A DNA stretch of 64,000 nt. Origin: Amyelois transitella. Lineage: Eukaryota > Arthropoda > Insecta > Lepidoptera > Pyralidae. The position numbers and the translations under genes were made by a program. The notes under the pieces are model-generated. The model worked only from the letters and a program-made list of their open reading frames with translations. It did no database searches and was not told the DNA's origin. The DNA lies in assembly GCF_032362555.1 (NCBI RefSeq), contig NC_083509.1, positions 6,843,001 to 6,907,000 on the forward strand. Reading direction: 5' to 3'. This document shows positions 13,501 through 23,273 of this stretch, in pieces; positions within the stretch are counted from its first letter, which is position 1; each line of letters starts with the position of its first letter.

Positions 13501-15261
13501 TGTATGGTAAATATAATTATCATGATTGATTATTTGGTTTTATATCTCAACCATATAGCGTAAAGTACCCAATGTCCGACAAACCACCAATGATCGACAC
13601 ATAAAAAGTAAAATATACTAATGTTGTGTATTTGAACGTAAACGAAGCATAGGTTATACACAAGGTTCATCCAGCTCTCATTGCAAGTGTCACTTTCTAC
13701 ATTCGGTTATTTTGATAAAAAATGGTGGAGCTTTAAATATCGACCGGCAGAAGTTTTTAACGGAAAACCAGTTTTATTAGTGAAATCACTAAGGAGGTGA
13801 GTAAGGTTCATTGCTCATAATTTTATTCCATTTAAAGCTACCATTTGAAAATTTTAGGCTGGGTGCAGGATTAATGGACCGTTAAATATTGGGTGTCCAT
13901 AAATAGAACATGTCGATTACTAGATCTCGATTATTGGAACATGTTGAAAACCGGTTGTCGGTAAATGGATTTCTGCAGTCGAATATTAGGCCAAAAATAC
14001 CATAAATCTATATTGGTATATCTTGTAAATTTTTATATCACATTCATTTCTACTTTAATATATCATGCAAAATACCCTAAAATTTTACTCAAAAAAAACT
14101 ACAAAATATGATAAAATAATAAAAATAAAACAAATATTGTAAAAATACTAGAGTTTGTGCGTTAAAGTGTCGATGATTGGGTGTTTCCCCGTAAATTATT
14201 TTACTGAACTTTGATAGTTTCTTACAGGCTTTCCTAACCTTACCTAATTTGATTGTGAAAGAAAAATCAAAATCTGTTGATAGAGATGATTCAGTAGAAA
14301 CTAACAAATACTCACATTAGGGTCAGGTGGATACAGGTATTGTGTATTGCCATTAACTTTCAAGGACAAGGAATATCCTTTATTGCCAGGATACAAATTT
14401 ATTATTAAAGTATTGAGATTATATGTCGCCAGAAGTTTCTCAAGTAGATAGGATGTAGTCTTTAGCCCTTGCTAAAAAAGGTACAAACATCAATATTATA
14501 ATCAGAATTCATTTTCGTAGCAGTCATTATTGCACCAATCTCAGCAACAAAATTATTATTATACACTAGCTTTTGCCTCCAGTGCAGCTGTGTGAAACCC
14601 TAACATCTTATGTCCTTCTCCATACTTCACACTATACTATATAGGTATGCAAAATTTTATTAAGATCAGTTCAGTGATTTCCATGTGAAAGATAGACAAC
14701 AAAGACACTTCGAAATATGTAATATTAATATGCATATCAATATTTAGCAAATATAAAAAAAGAGAATATGGAAAACATTTTACAGTTTTCATCACTTACA
14801 TCATTTAAATTCATTTAAAACATCTTCAGAACATAATAAAATATAACCCTACAAGTGCAAAGAAATTAAATACTTACAAAATTTGATTGTGATTGTTCGT
14901 CTCTACTCAAATCATTGTACAACTCATTAAGCTTTTTAAACAAATCAAACTTTTCACTCTTAGAAGAACTAGAACTACTCGAACTCCTTTGAAATTTCAT
15001 TCTCGTTTCGTCTACAGTTTCAGCAAGGTGTATTTTATCATGGGTCCAAGTCATTTTATGGTCTGAGACACCACTGTCAAACTGCGACTGTGTGTTACTA
15101 TTTACATGCTTCGCCCGATTTAAAATTGACTGTAATAAAAAAAAATATATCACATTATGTTAATCTATTAAAAAATTTCGAATATTCATGCAAAACAAGG
15201 CAAATTTAGTAAGTAGTAAAAATACCTCTGCTTCCAATGCCGCGTGAATTAAACCATCCAT
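4575..15261 (-). CDS. Spt20: Transcription factor Spt20 homolog (SAGA complex subunit), 18 exons, 978 aa
   Basis: Core subunit of the SAGA histone-acetyltransferase co-activator; nuclear. Exons, in transcript order: 15226-15261, 14878-15129, 14316-14471, 12746-12985, 12150-12371, 11606-11758, 11059-11368, 10487-10626, 10083-10162, 9912-9972, 9376-9603, 9007-9132, 8279-8411, 7580-7794, 6902-7063, 6054-6252, 5355-5492, 4575-4660. They total 2937 nt and every junction keeps phase. The first half carries the conserved Spt20 domain: INLYPGNKGYSL (exon 3), WPYEEEELLSYIDNEELP and IIAQIRDYRQ with HHVLLRPT (exon 4), PPLCLDPRPAV (exon 5), FLGELYVDRDHVEGE (exon 7). The start at 15259-15261 opens a 12-codon exon, MDGLIHAALEAE, like the vertebrate N-terminus. 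The second half is low-complexity, rich in Gln, Ser, Thr and Val, with a Val-Gly-Ser repeat (exon 11), SSSESALLERLI (exon 15) and a Gly/Leu/Ser-rich block (exon 16). Exons 9-18 are less conserved in this family, so alternative splicing there is possible. The family assignment is firm. Confidence 0.93.
7420..7556 (+). repeat. Retroelement fragment in Spt20 intron 14
   Basis: GTGGGCCCCGCCCCTC, CCTGGACCGATTTTGACCAA and CCCACGGGAGCGAAGCCCTG match the ordered 3' segments of a common lepidopteran repeat. Confidence 0.5.
8125..8235 (-). pseudogene. Decayed copy of Spt20 exon 13
   Basis: Lies 44 bp downstream of exon 13 in the same intron and orientation. It shares GATGGCCGGGTT, ATGGCGGC and TTGTGTAGTCGATGTA with exon 13 in order, at roughly 80 percent identity by eye, and includes a donor-like sequence. 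In the exon frame it reads TAG where the exon has CAG, and it is missing 5 or so bases elsewhere, so it cannot serve as an in-frame alternative exon. Confidence 0.8.
8500..8665 (-). repeat. Interspersed repeat fragment
   Basis: GTCTATAATCCGGACCCCGG, GGCCCCGAAACACTTC and GGAGGGCGCAACCGGGAACG recur in related form at 2745-2870, 22605-22680 and 27190-27275. A family is apparent but not identified; it lies in Spt20 intron 12. Confidence 0.5.
9208..9315 (-). pseudogene. Decayed copy of Spt20 exon 11
   Basis: Lies about 60 bp downstream of exon 11 in the intron. It retains GCGACGACAGCTGCATGAGC, ACATTACCGACACTGCCC and similar blocks of the exon, including part of the Val-Gly-Ser array. The exon frame ends in a TAG (CCC CGA TAG where exon 11 continues CGA TTG), so it is a relic. 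Confidence 0.78.
9430..9590 (-). repeat. Coding minisatellite (Val-Gly-Ser)n in Spt20 exon 11
   Basis: About 18 copies of a 9-nt unit encode Val-Gly-Ser with Val-Gly-Asn, Val-Gly-Thr and Val-Ser-Ser variants, flanked by GNIATVGSVVGNVG and by GNVAAEASLKQQPSPSTP. Codons alternate between synonymous forms (GTG/GTC/GTT, AGC/AGT), so the array is not freshly expanded. Read on the other strand the array gives a Leu-Pro-Thr repeat ORF, which is only its shadow. Confidence 0.85.
10797..10885 (+). mobile_element. 3' tail of a truncated non-LTR retrotransposon
   Basis: CCCTGTTTTGTATGTTTG, ACACTTATGTTGCAATTAA and a (TCTA)n tail are the 3' end of a common lepidopteran LINE. Only about 90 bp are present, in Spt20 intron 7. 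Confidence 0.5.
13560..14200. mobile_element. Possible MITE in Spt20 intron 3
   Basis: CCACCAATGATCGACACATAA (13583-13603) and the complement of GTGTCGATGATTGGGTGT (about 14167-14184) form an imperfect inverted pair. Shared words (TGTCGAT, ATTGGGTGT) also recur near 13890-13920. No target duplication or coding frame could be assigned. Confidence 0.4.
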
Positions 15262-16228
15262 AATGTCATTAATTAAAACAAATATGTAAGTGGCAGTTAT
15301 ATTTTGAAATGTATTATTTCATATTAATTGTTTAGGCCTCGGCATTAAGTCATGATTTTTAGAAAAACTATTATGCTTTATTTATGTTTCACACTGCATG
15401 ACAGTAAAATAACATGTCCTACATCCGTCAACATATTTGACAGTTTGGTTATTTTTAGTGATGTGCTCATGGATTGCAAAATTAAAGTCAACACATTTGT
15501 GATCTTACTCAACACAATCGCGTGCAAATTCATCATTTAGATTAACTTTTTGTATTTTAATAATTATTTAGTAACATCAGTACCTAAACTTTTTCTTAAA
15601 ATCCATTCTAATATTGATTTTTTGATTGATTGCTAAACTCCATATGTTTATATCAATAAGACTAAACTTAACAGCATTGGAATAATTTTTATTTTAGTCA
15701 TAATTCTTTTATTAAGACATAATTTCAGCTTTTCCGCTTGATATTTAAAGTTTGATAATTACAGTGAAGTAAAAAGTTGTAAATAAATACAGACGATATC
15801 GTTTTTTTTTTTTGCCTCAATTAGATCGTAAACAAGTAAACTGCATAGTAACTTTTTATAGCAGAAATTTTACTTATTGCCAGATTTCTTGAATCAAACC
15901 GTGCGAATAAGAACTTAATCGATAAAGTCTTCATCATTCGATTCCGGTTTCACTTCCGATTTCGTTTACTGGTAACACAGTCCTATATACCTATTGTTAT
16001 GTAGGTTCTTCTACCTTCTTTTAAAGGTATATATATATATATATATATCCTCCTATATATATACTCCTGAATGGAATATTTTTTAATTTTGCGCATTGAC
16101 GTACTATAAACAACTAGACTCACAATCCCGCTAAAAAAGTGTCCGCGGCAAAACTCTACTCAACGCTCAAGTGAGTAAAGTTCTCGGCTAGTCTCGTTTC
16201 GTCCGTCCACGAGTGACAACGTCGCACA

Positions 16229-16309
16229 ATGACGAAGTGCTCTGTTAAAAAGTGTAAAAATTGTCCAAGAATTTCGCTCAAAAAGAATGGCGTTTCCTAT
16301 TTCATTTAA
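16229..16309 (+). pseudogene. Fragment of a THAP zinc-finger domain
   Basis: A 26-codon ORF begins MTKCSVKKCKNCP and continues KKNGVSYF before a TAA. Met-x-x-Cys-x4-Cys followed by a Gly-Val-x-Tyr/Phe-Phe strand is the standard N-terminal pattern of THAP domains. The rest of the domain (Pro, Trp and the second Cys-x2-His pair) is absent and a retroelement begins 77 bp further on. It is either the broken first exon of a THAP gene or a remnant of a THAP-bearing transposon. It is not the same sequence as the THAP exon of the element at 40.8-45.1 kb. Confidence 0.5.
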
Positions 16310-16385
16310 GTACAATTCAGTTTTAAAGTAATCGCACTTAATAGCTATAAGTTAGCTGTTGATTTTCTATCAAATCATTTTATTA

Positions 16386-17056
16386 AATACGACCCGCCCC
16401 GGCTTCGCACGGATGTACAGCCGATACTAAATATATAGAACTAACTAAAGGACCGCCCGCAAAGCGGCTAACTAAGCTCACTTCGCAACGGGCCGTGCAG
16501 CAGAAATCGTAATATTTTAATTTCACCACAACTTCAAAACCAAACGTCCAATTTTAATCATTCAAAGACCAAATATTATCTACATAAACTGTACTTATTG
16601 ATGAAATTATTTATTTTGATAAGGATTAATAGCATGAGTAAAAAAAACGCGTTTAAATGTAGACCAAAAAAATTCAAGATTTTTAAATAAAAATTGTGGT
16701 TGTTGTGCCTCACTCGACATAGATAGGTATAGTGTGTCGCGGACTTTTTTGTAGATATTTATAAGATCTACAATTAATTAAAACATTTTATGGTTCTATC
16801 TTTTGTAGTTTAAGCAGCGTACGCAAAATAAGTAACTTTTTGGTTGTTTTTTTCAGTTTGTGTCCGAGAAAGCCAAATACATTACGGAACCCTATTTTTT
16901 TCCAAAATAAAATATAGTCTATGTTACTCGTGGATAATGTAGCTTTCGAATGGTGAAAGAATTTTTAAAATCGGTCCAGTAGTTTTTGAGCCTATTTATT
17001 ACAATCAAACAAACAAACAAACAAAGTTTTTCTCTTAATAATATAAGTGTAGATTT
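16386..17056 (+). mobile_element. Non-LTR-like retroelement copy, non-coding
   Basis: The copy opens with CCCGCCCCGGCTTCGCACGG and ends with an (AAACAAAC)n-type tail after a conserved AAAATCGGTCCAGTAGTTTTTGAG segment. Elements with these ends are very common in moth and butterfly genomes. No reading frame is retained. The precise family was not determined. Confidence 0.6.
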
Positions 17057-17469
17057 AAAACTTAACGGTACTCGGCATTTAGCACTATCCGCGCCTATCT
17101 CTTTCTTGCGGTCAACAAATATGAAAGAGTAAACGAAACAAATATAGTTTCGTCGCCGCGCTTCATGATGCTCGCCTAGGAACATAAAGTTGTGGAGTCG
17201 CTTTGTTTTATTTTTTATTTTGATACTAGTTCGGTTGCTTAATTATTTAATGAGGTGAATGGAAATATGTAATGTTATCTGAAAATGGTACCTGTTAAAA
17301 CGATTAAGTAAAATTTGGTAAGGGGGTGATACTACATCAATTACACGACTATCTAGTAAATTCTAATCACATGCCAACGAAGTCGCAAGTAAAACCTTAC
17401 AGAATAACATACAATTTACGTGTATTTCAGTTTTCCGCAGAACGCCATAATAAGGAATGAATGGATTTC

Positions 17470-17530
17470 TATTATAGCGAGAGACCGAGGTGAAGAGTCG
17501 GATGTCTCGGGTTCGATCCCGATTTTTTAA
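17470..17530 (+). repeat. tRNA-like B-box patch, possible SINE remnant
   Basis: CTCGGGTTCGATCCCGA at 17506-17522 matches the RNA polymerase III B box and T arm, but the loop is one base short and no acceptor stem or anticodon arm can be folded around it. It is therefore not a functional tRNA gene; a decayed tRNA-derived SINE head is the simplest reading. Confidence 0.35.
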
Positions 17531-18252
17531 TCGACTTGGCAGTCAGGCAAGATGATCATTAGGCCACAGAAGTCCACAAAAAACAAAAGAACTACCTCTA
17601 AAGTAAAAAATAAACTACTTACATCCAAATCGACACATAATCACAGACATTCAAACACTCATACACCCAAACAAACTCCTTCTAACATCCAATAGACAAC
17701 TTTTATTGCAACGCATTTCGTATCAAAATGTTAGTGTGTGAAGGTAAACATTTTAAAATAACAAAGCCACTCCACTAGCCTCTTTGTTCTAAATGAAACA
17801 TTGAGTTAATACCATGTCACACCAAACTACGTTTTTTAAGGATTGCGTGCCTTATTATAAAACATTTAAGGTTCAATTTTCAATACACGTGTTTTTGGAC
17901 ATAGTACTTTGTCAAATAGTCGAAATAATATGCGTAATAATAATTACGTATTAAGGTGAGGACGATATTTTGTTTTATTTTGCTCGGAACTGTTTATCTA
18001 GTTGTTTATAGTTGATCGAAGATTTTGCGCAAGATTTCAGATTTATGCGAGATCTGAGATCTTGGACATTATATATTGGTATCTGTGATCTGAATATCAT
18101 TTCTATCGCCAAGCATGGATGCCAAGGATGATTGGCTTTAAAAAGGAGATCAGAACAAGATCATTGAATACCATCAGCATTTACCATTAGCAGAGAGACT
18201 TAGAACTTTTATAATATAATAATAAAAATAGCCTTTATTTTCTGACTTTGTC

Positions 18253-18512
18253 CATACATACATATAGCCACGTCTATATACCTTGCGGGGTAGACAGAGC
18301 CAACAGTCTTGAAAAGACTGACAGGCCACATTCAGCTTTTTGGCTCGATGATAGAATTGAGATTTAAATAGTGACAGGTTGCTAGCCCATCGCCTAAAAG
18401 AAGAATCCCAAATTTATAAGCCTATCCCTTTGTCGCCTTTTACGACATCCATGGGAACGAGAAAGAGTGGTCCTACTCTTTTTTTTTTATTGGTTCCGGG
18501 AACCACGCAGCA
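18253..18512 (-). repeat. SINE-like interspersed repeat, copy 1
   Basis: Full-length copy of the main short repeat in this window. In its forward sense it runs from GTGGTTCCCGGCACC, through a block with GGCGACTAAGGGATAGGC and TTAGGCGATGGGCTAGC, to GGGATATAGACGTGA and a (GTAT)n tail. No Pol III boxes were found, so calling it a SINE rests on length and tail only. Other copies start near 19111, 19400, 36838, 45670, 50808, 51711 and 52873. Confidence 0.7.
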
Positions 18513-18766
18513 CTTTGTACATAATTAGTGAATTACACAGAATAAGCTGATTTGGAATGAAGTGTGTGTTCTTCATGCAACAGCAACCAGTTGTTGGTCA
18601 GGTTGTCCATTGACACAGGTCTCCCCCATCGCCTTCCACTCATCCCTATTTTTAGCTGACCTCCATCCTTTAGGTAGATCATCGATTAAATGAATTAATA
18701 TTTGAGTAGTGTAGAATGGATTGAAATAAATCATGTTTCGTTATATTTATTTATTAAAAAAATTAA

Positions 18767-20065
18767 CTAGTTATCATTGGATGCCATATGCCTCATTAGA
18801 TTTGAAACAAATTTGTCTATTTTTCGTACATCTTGCTGCACTTCAGTTTTATATTGAAGACACTGAAAATTGAAAAGTCAACAAGTAGGTACACATTTTA
18901 TAGGTGCCAATTGTATTGGCTTTGTTATGAAGAGCTAATCACCAGAAATACTGATCTGATCATGAAACTTCTTTCACAGTCAAATCATGGGACATAACAA
19001 ACCAAAATAGGTAAGAAGGTACATTATCTGTGGTTGTTATGAACTGTGTATGTAATATAGGTGAAGCTATGGCAGGCTATTAGAACTCCATATAGGATAA
19101 AGACATGATGTATATACATATAATCACATCTATATCCCTTGCAGACAGAAACAGCCAACAGTCTTGAAAAGACTGATAGGCCACATTGAGATTCAAATAG
19201 TGACAGGTTGCTAGCCTTCACCTAAAAGAAGAATCCCAAGTTTATAAGCCTATCCCTTAGTCGCCTTTTACAACATCCATGGGAACGAGATGAAGTAGTC
19301 CTATTTTTTTTTATTGGTGCCGGGAACCACATGGCTCACATATATGGAAATTTCCACATTAATAAATTGTAAGATGACCAATAACCTATTTGTTCATTCA
19401 TTCATATAATCACATCTACATCCCTAGTGGGGTAGGCAGAGCCAGCAGTCTTCAGAGACTGGTAGGCCACATTCAGTTGTTAAACTTAATGATAGTTTAG
19501 GACTGAAATTCTAATAGTAACAGGTTACTACCCCATTGCCTAAAAGGAGAATCCCAAGTTTATAATTATATTGCTTAGTCGCCTTTAATGACATCCACGG
19601 GAAAGAGATGAAGTGGTCTTATTATTTTTTTACCACTTTGTACTAACCAGTACTGAGTGGTTCCTGGCATCAATATAAAGTCCAGCCCATTAGTTCAGGG
19701 AATCAACTTTTGTATGTTTTGATTTATTTTGGTTACTAAAAGGTTTCTTAGTAACCAAAATCAATCAAAACAAAGTTGTAGAAGATTGAAAGGGTCGTAG
19801 TATCAAACTAGTCGAAATGGGAAACATTGATGGTTTCAACTTCTTTGCACAACTCACGAGTCAAAAATTGCCACGAAAGCAAAGCACCGTGTATTTATAA
19901 TAATTGTATTCTAAACAAAGTTACCTTTTTGTTATCTGTAATTTTTACAAGAAAGACCCCCTTTGAATGTGAATATTTAACGCTGTATCTAGTATTCATT
20001 GGATCTCGAAGGTATAACATTTCAGCAGACTTTTCAAATTCCTCCCAGTTAGGTATAAATGTCAT
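18767..20065 (-). CDS. Srp9: Signal recognition particle 9 kDa protein (SRP9), 2 exons, 78 aa
   Basis: SRP9 pairs with SRP14 on the Alu domain of SRP RNA and delays translation while secretory ribosomes dock at the ER. Exon 1 is 19925-20065 and exon 2 is 18767-18862, joined in phase 0 (AAG/gtaac, cag/TGT). The product opens MTFIPNWEEFEKSAEMLYLR with DPMNTRYSVKYSH following, and ends CLQYKTEVQQDVRKIDKF and NLMRHMASNDN. NWEEF, LYL-DP, VKYSHS and the terminal YKTE-QDVKKIDKF helix are the family hallmarks, and 78 aa fits the usual 77-86. Overlapping AATAAA signals lie 12-21 nt past the stop (18746-18755). The 1.06 kb intron holds two SINE-like copies and a 75-nt hairpin. Confidence 0.92.
19111..19335 (-). 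repeat. SINE-like interspersed repeat, copy 2
   Basis: Same family and orientation as the copy at 18253, in the SRP9 intron. It keeps the GGTGCCGGGAACCACATGG end and the AGTCTTGAAAAGACTG core, and has lost part of the middle. Confidence 0.7.
19400..19665 (-). repeat. SINE-like interspersed repeat, copy 3 (diverged)
   Basis: Same family and orientation, also in the SRP9 intron, more diverged (GTGGGGTAGGCAGAGCCAGC core, GTGGTTCCTGGCAT end). Confidence 0.65.
19704..19778. repeat. 75-nt near-perfect hairpin in the SRP9 intron
   Basis: Arms 19704-19739 and 19748-19778 pair over 31 bp with one mismatch and one 5-nt bulge, around an 8-nt loop. The inner stem is GGTTACTAA/TTAGTAACC. Size and shape resemble a pre-miRNA or a small palindromic MITE; neither can be settled from sequence alone. 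Confidence 0.6.
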
Positions 20066-20394
20066 TTTGTTATGTATATCTTATTTAATGCCTGCCAATA
20101 TTTGTTCAGTGCTTAGCCTAGGCCGATTTATTCACAAAGTGGAATGAATATGTAGAGGATTTATTGTTCTTTTGATTGCAGATTATTTTTGTAAATAGAT
20201 TAGATAGGTTAGGTCTTAGGTACCAACCTACCTTAGATTGACAATGACAATGACTGCCATGGCTATGGAAATGACAAACAAATGATACCCAGTGCTGCCA
20301 ATTTTGTTGCCGGTAAGTAGCTTTGCCAAAAAAAACAAAAAATGCCGTCCTTTGTAAAAGGTACACTTATAGATATACCTATATTACAGCTACT

Positions 20395-20594
20395 AGCTGT
20401 GCCCGCGACTTCGTCGGCGCGTTCAAACAAACAAACTGCACGGCCATTCTAATGATTATACCTATAGATATAACCATTAATATGGCCGTGTTTATATTAA
20501 GGTCGTTTATCGTCATGTCAATGTTATGTCACCTCCTGCGCCAAATAAAGATTTTTCACTCTTTCTTTCATATTTTGTTTCATATTCAAGAAAA
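20395..20594 (+). repeat. Retroelement fragment with CTAGCTGTGCCCGCGACTTC end
   Basis: It begins CTAGCTGTGCCCGCGACTTC, the same end found at 25881, with related ends at 51366 and 56022. It is truncated, with no coding frame. Confidence 0.5.
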
Positions 20595-21546
20595 TTAACA
20601 AGATAAATATGTATTATATTTTTTGAAATTTCTTGTCCTTGTCACCGAGCGCGGTTTTTGTTGTTCGGCAAGACTGGTTGTGCCAACCAAACTTTTTGGA
20701 TTTTGATTTATTCGTGTTTGTATGAATTTGTAGAGTGTTGATTTTAAACAGGATGAAACTGACTTCAATAAAACAATGTAAAGCTAAAAATAATTGAAAA
20801 TTAAACCAACTACACATACCTACATAATTTTTAAGAGCCGGTTCCCATAAAAAAAATACTGTAAAGTGTATCAGTAATTGGCACATAAGTTTAATAAGTA
20901 CCTACGTCTATTGTTTTGGTATTACATATTTGTATTTATCGAGCACCAACTCCAAAATTGATGTATGTAGGCAGGTTAAGTACCAACCCACTTATTGCTT
21001 AGGTATGGTGCAATTTCATGCAATTTTCAGATCAGGCAAGCATAGCTGTGAGCAATAGCTATTAATACTTACGTTATTGAAATGCCATAGGAAAATTCAT
21101 TTAATACTATACATGTATTATATGACATTGTAATTATATATTTTTAGTTCTTTTAGTCCGTGAAGCCTATAACCACCGGACGATCAAGAGGCTTTTAACT
21201 ACACCTTTTTTAATTATAATAACTATTTCAGAGTTCATGAGAGAACAGAAATAAACATCCATCCATAGCCACATACTTCGGGTTAAAATAACCATTGACA
21301 AAAGACATGATGTAATGATTAAGGTTATGGGTGAGATATTACTTGGCAACTTACACTGTAACATTTTTTCATCTGGTCATACTGTTTAAACTCGCTCGCA
21401 ACCCCAACGAACTTGAACGAACGCAGAAAATCAATACACCGTGATGTATTCGTCTTTTTAAAATGAGAACGTGACAAAATATTAATAAAATTCATCGAAG
21501 AAACCATTTTTATTTTAAAAAGTATCTGTTGAGGTTTGATGCTCAT
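20595..21546 (-). CDS. Possible two-exon gene of unknown function, 126 aa
   Basis: Exon 1 (21355-21546) encodes 64 residues from MSIKPQQILFK through IDFLRSFKFVGVASEF to QMKKCYS and ends at a consensus donor (AGT/gtaagt). Exon 2 (20595-20783) follows a strong acceptor (ttatttttag), starts in phase 0 with LYIVLLKSV, and runs to TAA via PKSLVGTTSLAEQQKPRS. An internal Met (MVSSMNFINIL, 13 codons on) could be the real start. The exon-1 N-terminus is basic and poor in acidic residues, which would suit a mitochondrial presequence, but I do not recognise the protein. The gene is head-to-head with the putative wech 5' exon, about 50-100 bp apart. Exon 1 is better supported than exon 2; further exons between them cannot be excluded. 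Confidence 0.4.
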
Positions 21547-21559
21547 TTTTTATTTATTT

Positions 21560-21650
21560 ACAAAGTGATGGATATTGTCATAGTTACGGCGTGGTAGACC
21601 ATTCTGCGCGTCTGATTAACTGCTTTTTCTGCAAATTATAATTGTTAAAG
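21560..21650 (+). promoter_or_regulatory. Candidate wech promoter and 5' UTR exon
   Basis: A consensus donor, TTAAAG/gtaagtaag at 21645-21659, has no upstream ORF and would splice to the 3' splice site at 23215 or its duplicate at 23082, just before the wech start codon. It lies immediately beside the start of the minus-strand candidate gene, so this would be a shared divergent promoter. Confidence 0.4.
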
Positions 21651-22144
21651 GTAAGTAAGTTTAAGGTAATTCTTATAATCTACAAAAAAATTGTTTTGAC
21701 TCTCGCATTTGAACACAAATCGCAAAAAAATTGTTAACGGACAATCGACCTTCGCCATTGTCTGCATGGTGCATTGCGCTTAAGTAGGTACATAACTAAT
21801 CTGTATTTGCTACATATATCTATTTTATGTTACAATCCTTTTCATAGTAGGTACTTTTTATGAAGAATAGAAAAGAAGAATAATGCTTTTAACCTCTATT
21901 CAATATGCTTCAATCTTTTTAACAATTTGGGTGTACCCTAGGAATTTTGTCCCTTTATTATTCACCTACTTGGTACCTACCTACAATAGCTTGTGATTTG
22001 CCGGCTACATGCTCTTAACACTTCATACATTCTTTAGAAATTTTGCTGAGAACTCACGTCAAATCAATAATTTTGGTCATCAATTTTTTATTCTAAGTTT
22101 AAATTGGGCTTGCCCAGAAATTTGGCATATTTATTATACTTCTC

Positions 22145-22430
22145 CATTCTTCTGGTGTTTGTCCCGGTTACATCTTCATTTCTCTCGAGGAGAGCTCAGT
22201 GTGCACTTTTTGACCATTATCCAGGATTGGGTGAGTCAGGTTTTAACACAATGCCACTCCCATCTGATCTCTGCAACTTTTGCAAGGGGACCTAACCAAC
22301 ATTCAGGCAAATGAATGTATAAACATGATCCAATGATCATGTTTATACATTAAGTTGCCTGAATGTGCAGGTTACCACATGATGTTTTCTGTAAGAGCTT
22401 TGGTATGTTCTCAAATTAATGTATATGTAT
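22145..22430 (+). repeat. Interspersed repeat with inserted inverted copy
   Basis: Its segments GTCCCGGTTACATCTTC, GATTGGGTGAGTCAGGTTTT and GCCTGAATGTGCAGGTT match the better-preserved copy at 60640-60965, and a partial copy is at about 46285-46400. The motif GCAGGTTTCCTCACGATGTTTTCC of the 60.8 kb copy is typical of a widespread moth/butterfly repeat. Inside this copy 22300-22364 is a hairpin absent from the other copy. Confidence 0.6.
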
Positions 22431-22997
22431 ATATAATTTAATTTACGATATGAACCTCTTGCCTCAAAGTGCATTACTTATGCAATAGCCAAGCATGTTA
22501 ACCAGTCAACCACAATGCTCCAATAAATTATTATACATAGTAATTTGCATATTTATTATTATTTGATGTTGAACTTGGTGTTTTTATAGAGAAGTCCTTA
22601 AAGCCCTGAAAGAATATTCTTAAAATTACAATTATTTTCTTAAGGAGAGTGTAACTGGGAACAAAGAGAAAGATCATAAATTAAACATAAAGTTTGTACT
22701 TTGTTTAAGTATCACTAGTCCCATGGGACAATTCAATGGGATTAGCGGTATAGACTAGCTTTGAGTGGGTACCCAATCATAGAATTATCCTGCTGCTTCA
22801 TAGCACGATGGTTCTCCTATGGGGGATTAATTTCAATTGATCAATGCCCCAGCAAGGTGTTATTAACGATTTAATTATTTAGGCTTTCATTTCCTGTGAA
22901 CTAATTTGTTGTTATTATTGTTCTTTACAAAGCCTCTTTATTAGATGTAATTCACTTTTTAACAGTTAACCAAAGATTAGTTATTTGTTGTCTTTCT

Positions 22998-23263
22998 AAT
23001 ATAAAAACATCAAAATTTGTAAACATTTCATAAAGTAGATAGGTGTTTCAAGTGTGTGTGACAATTAAATTATTATTTTTAGATATTTGTTGAGTAAGGT
23101 CAAGGATTATACATTATACACCAAATAAATAATATAAAAACGTCAAAATTTCAGAACATTTCATAAAGTAGATAGGTGTTTCAAGTGTGTGTGACAATTA
23201 AATTATTATTTTCAGATATTTGTTGAGTAAGGTCAAGGATTATACATTATACACCAAATAATT
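22998..23263 (+). repeat. 133-bp tandem duplication upstream of the wech start codon
   Basis: Two units, 22998-23130 and 23131-23263, are almost identical. The few differences include CATC/CGTC, a TGTAA/CAGAA change and TTTTTAG/TTTTCAG at the splice acceptor. The second unit ends 11 bp before the wech ATG at 23274. Confidence 0.92.
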
Positions 23264-23273
23264 ATAAGTTAAA

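Larger units (their letters stand above)
15262..18766. other. Intergenic region between Spt20 and SRP9
   Basis: No complete gene is seen. It holds the Spt20 promoter side, a (TA)n microsatellite at 16028-16048, a short THAP-like ORF at 16229, a retroelement copy at 16386-17056, a tRNA-like B-box patch at about 17500 and a SINE-like copy at 18253-18512. Confidence 0.6.

Noticed and set aside
17470-17530. A tRNA gene
   Set aside because: Only a B-box-like T arm with a six-base loop; no acceptor or anticodon stem.
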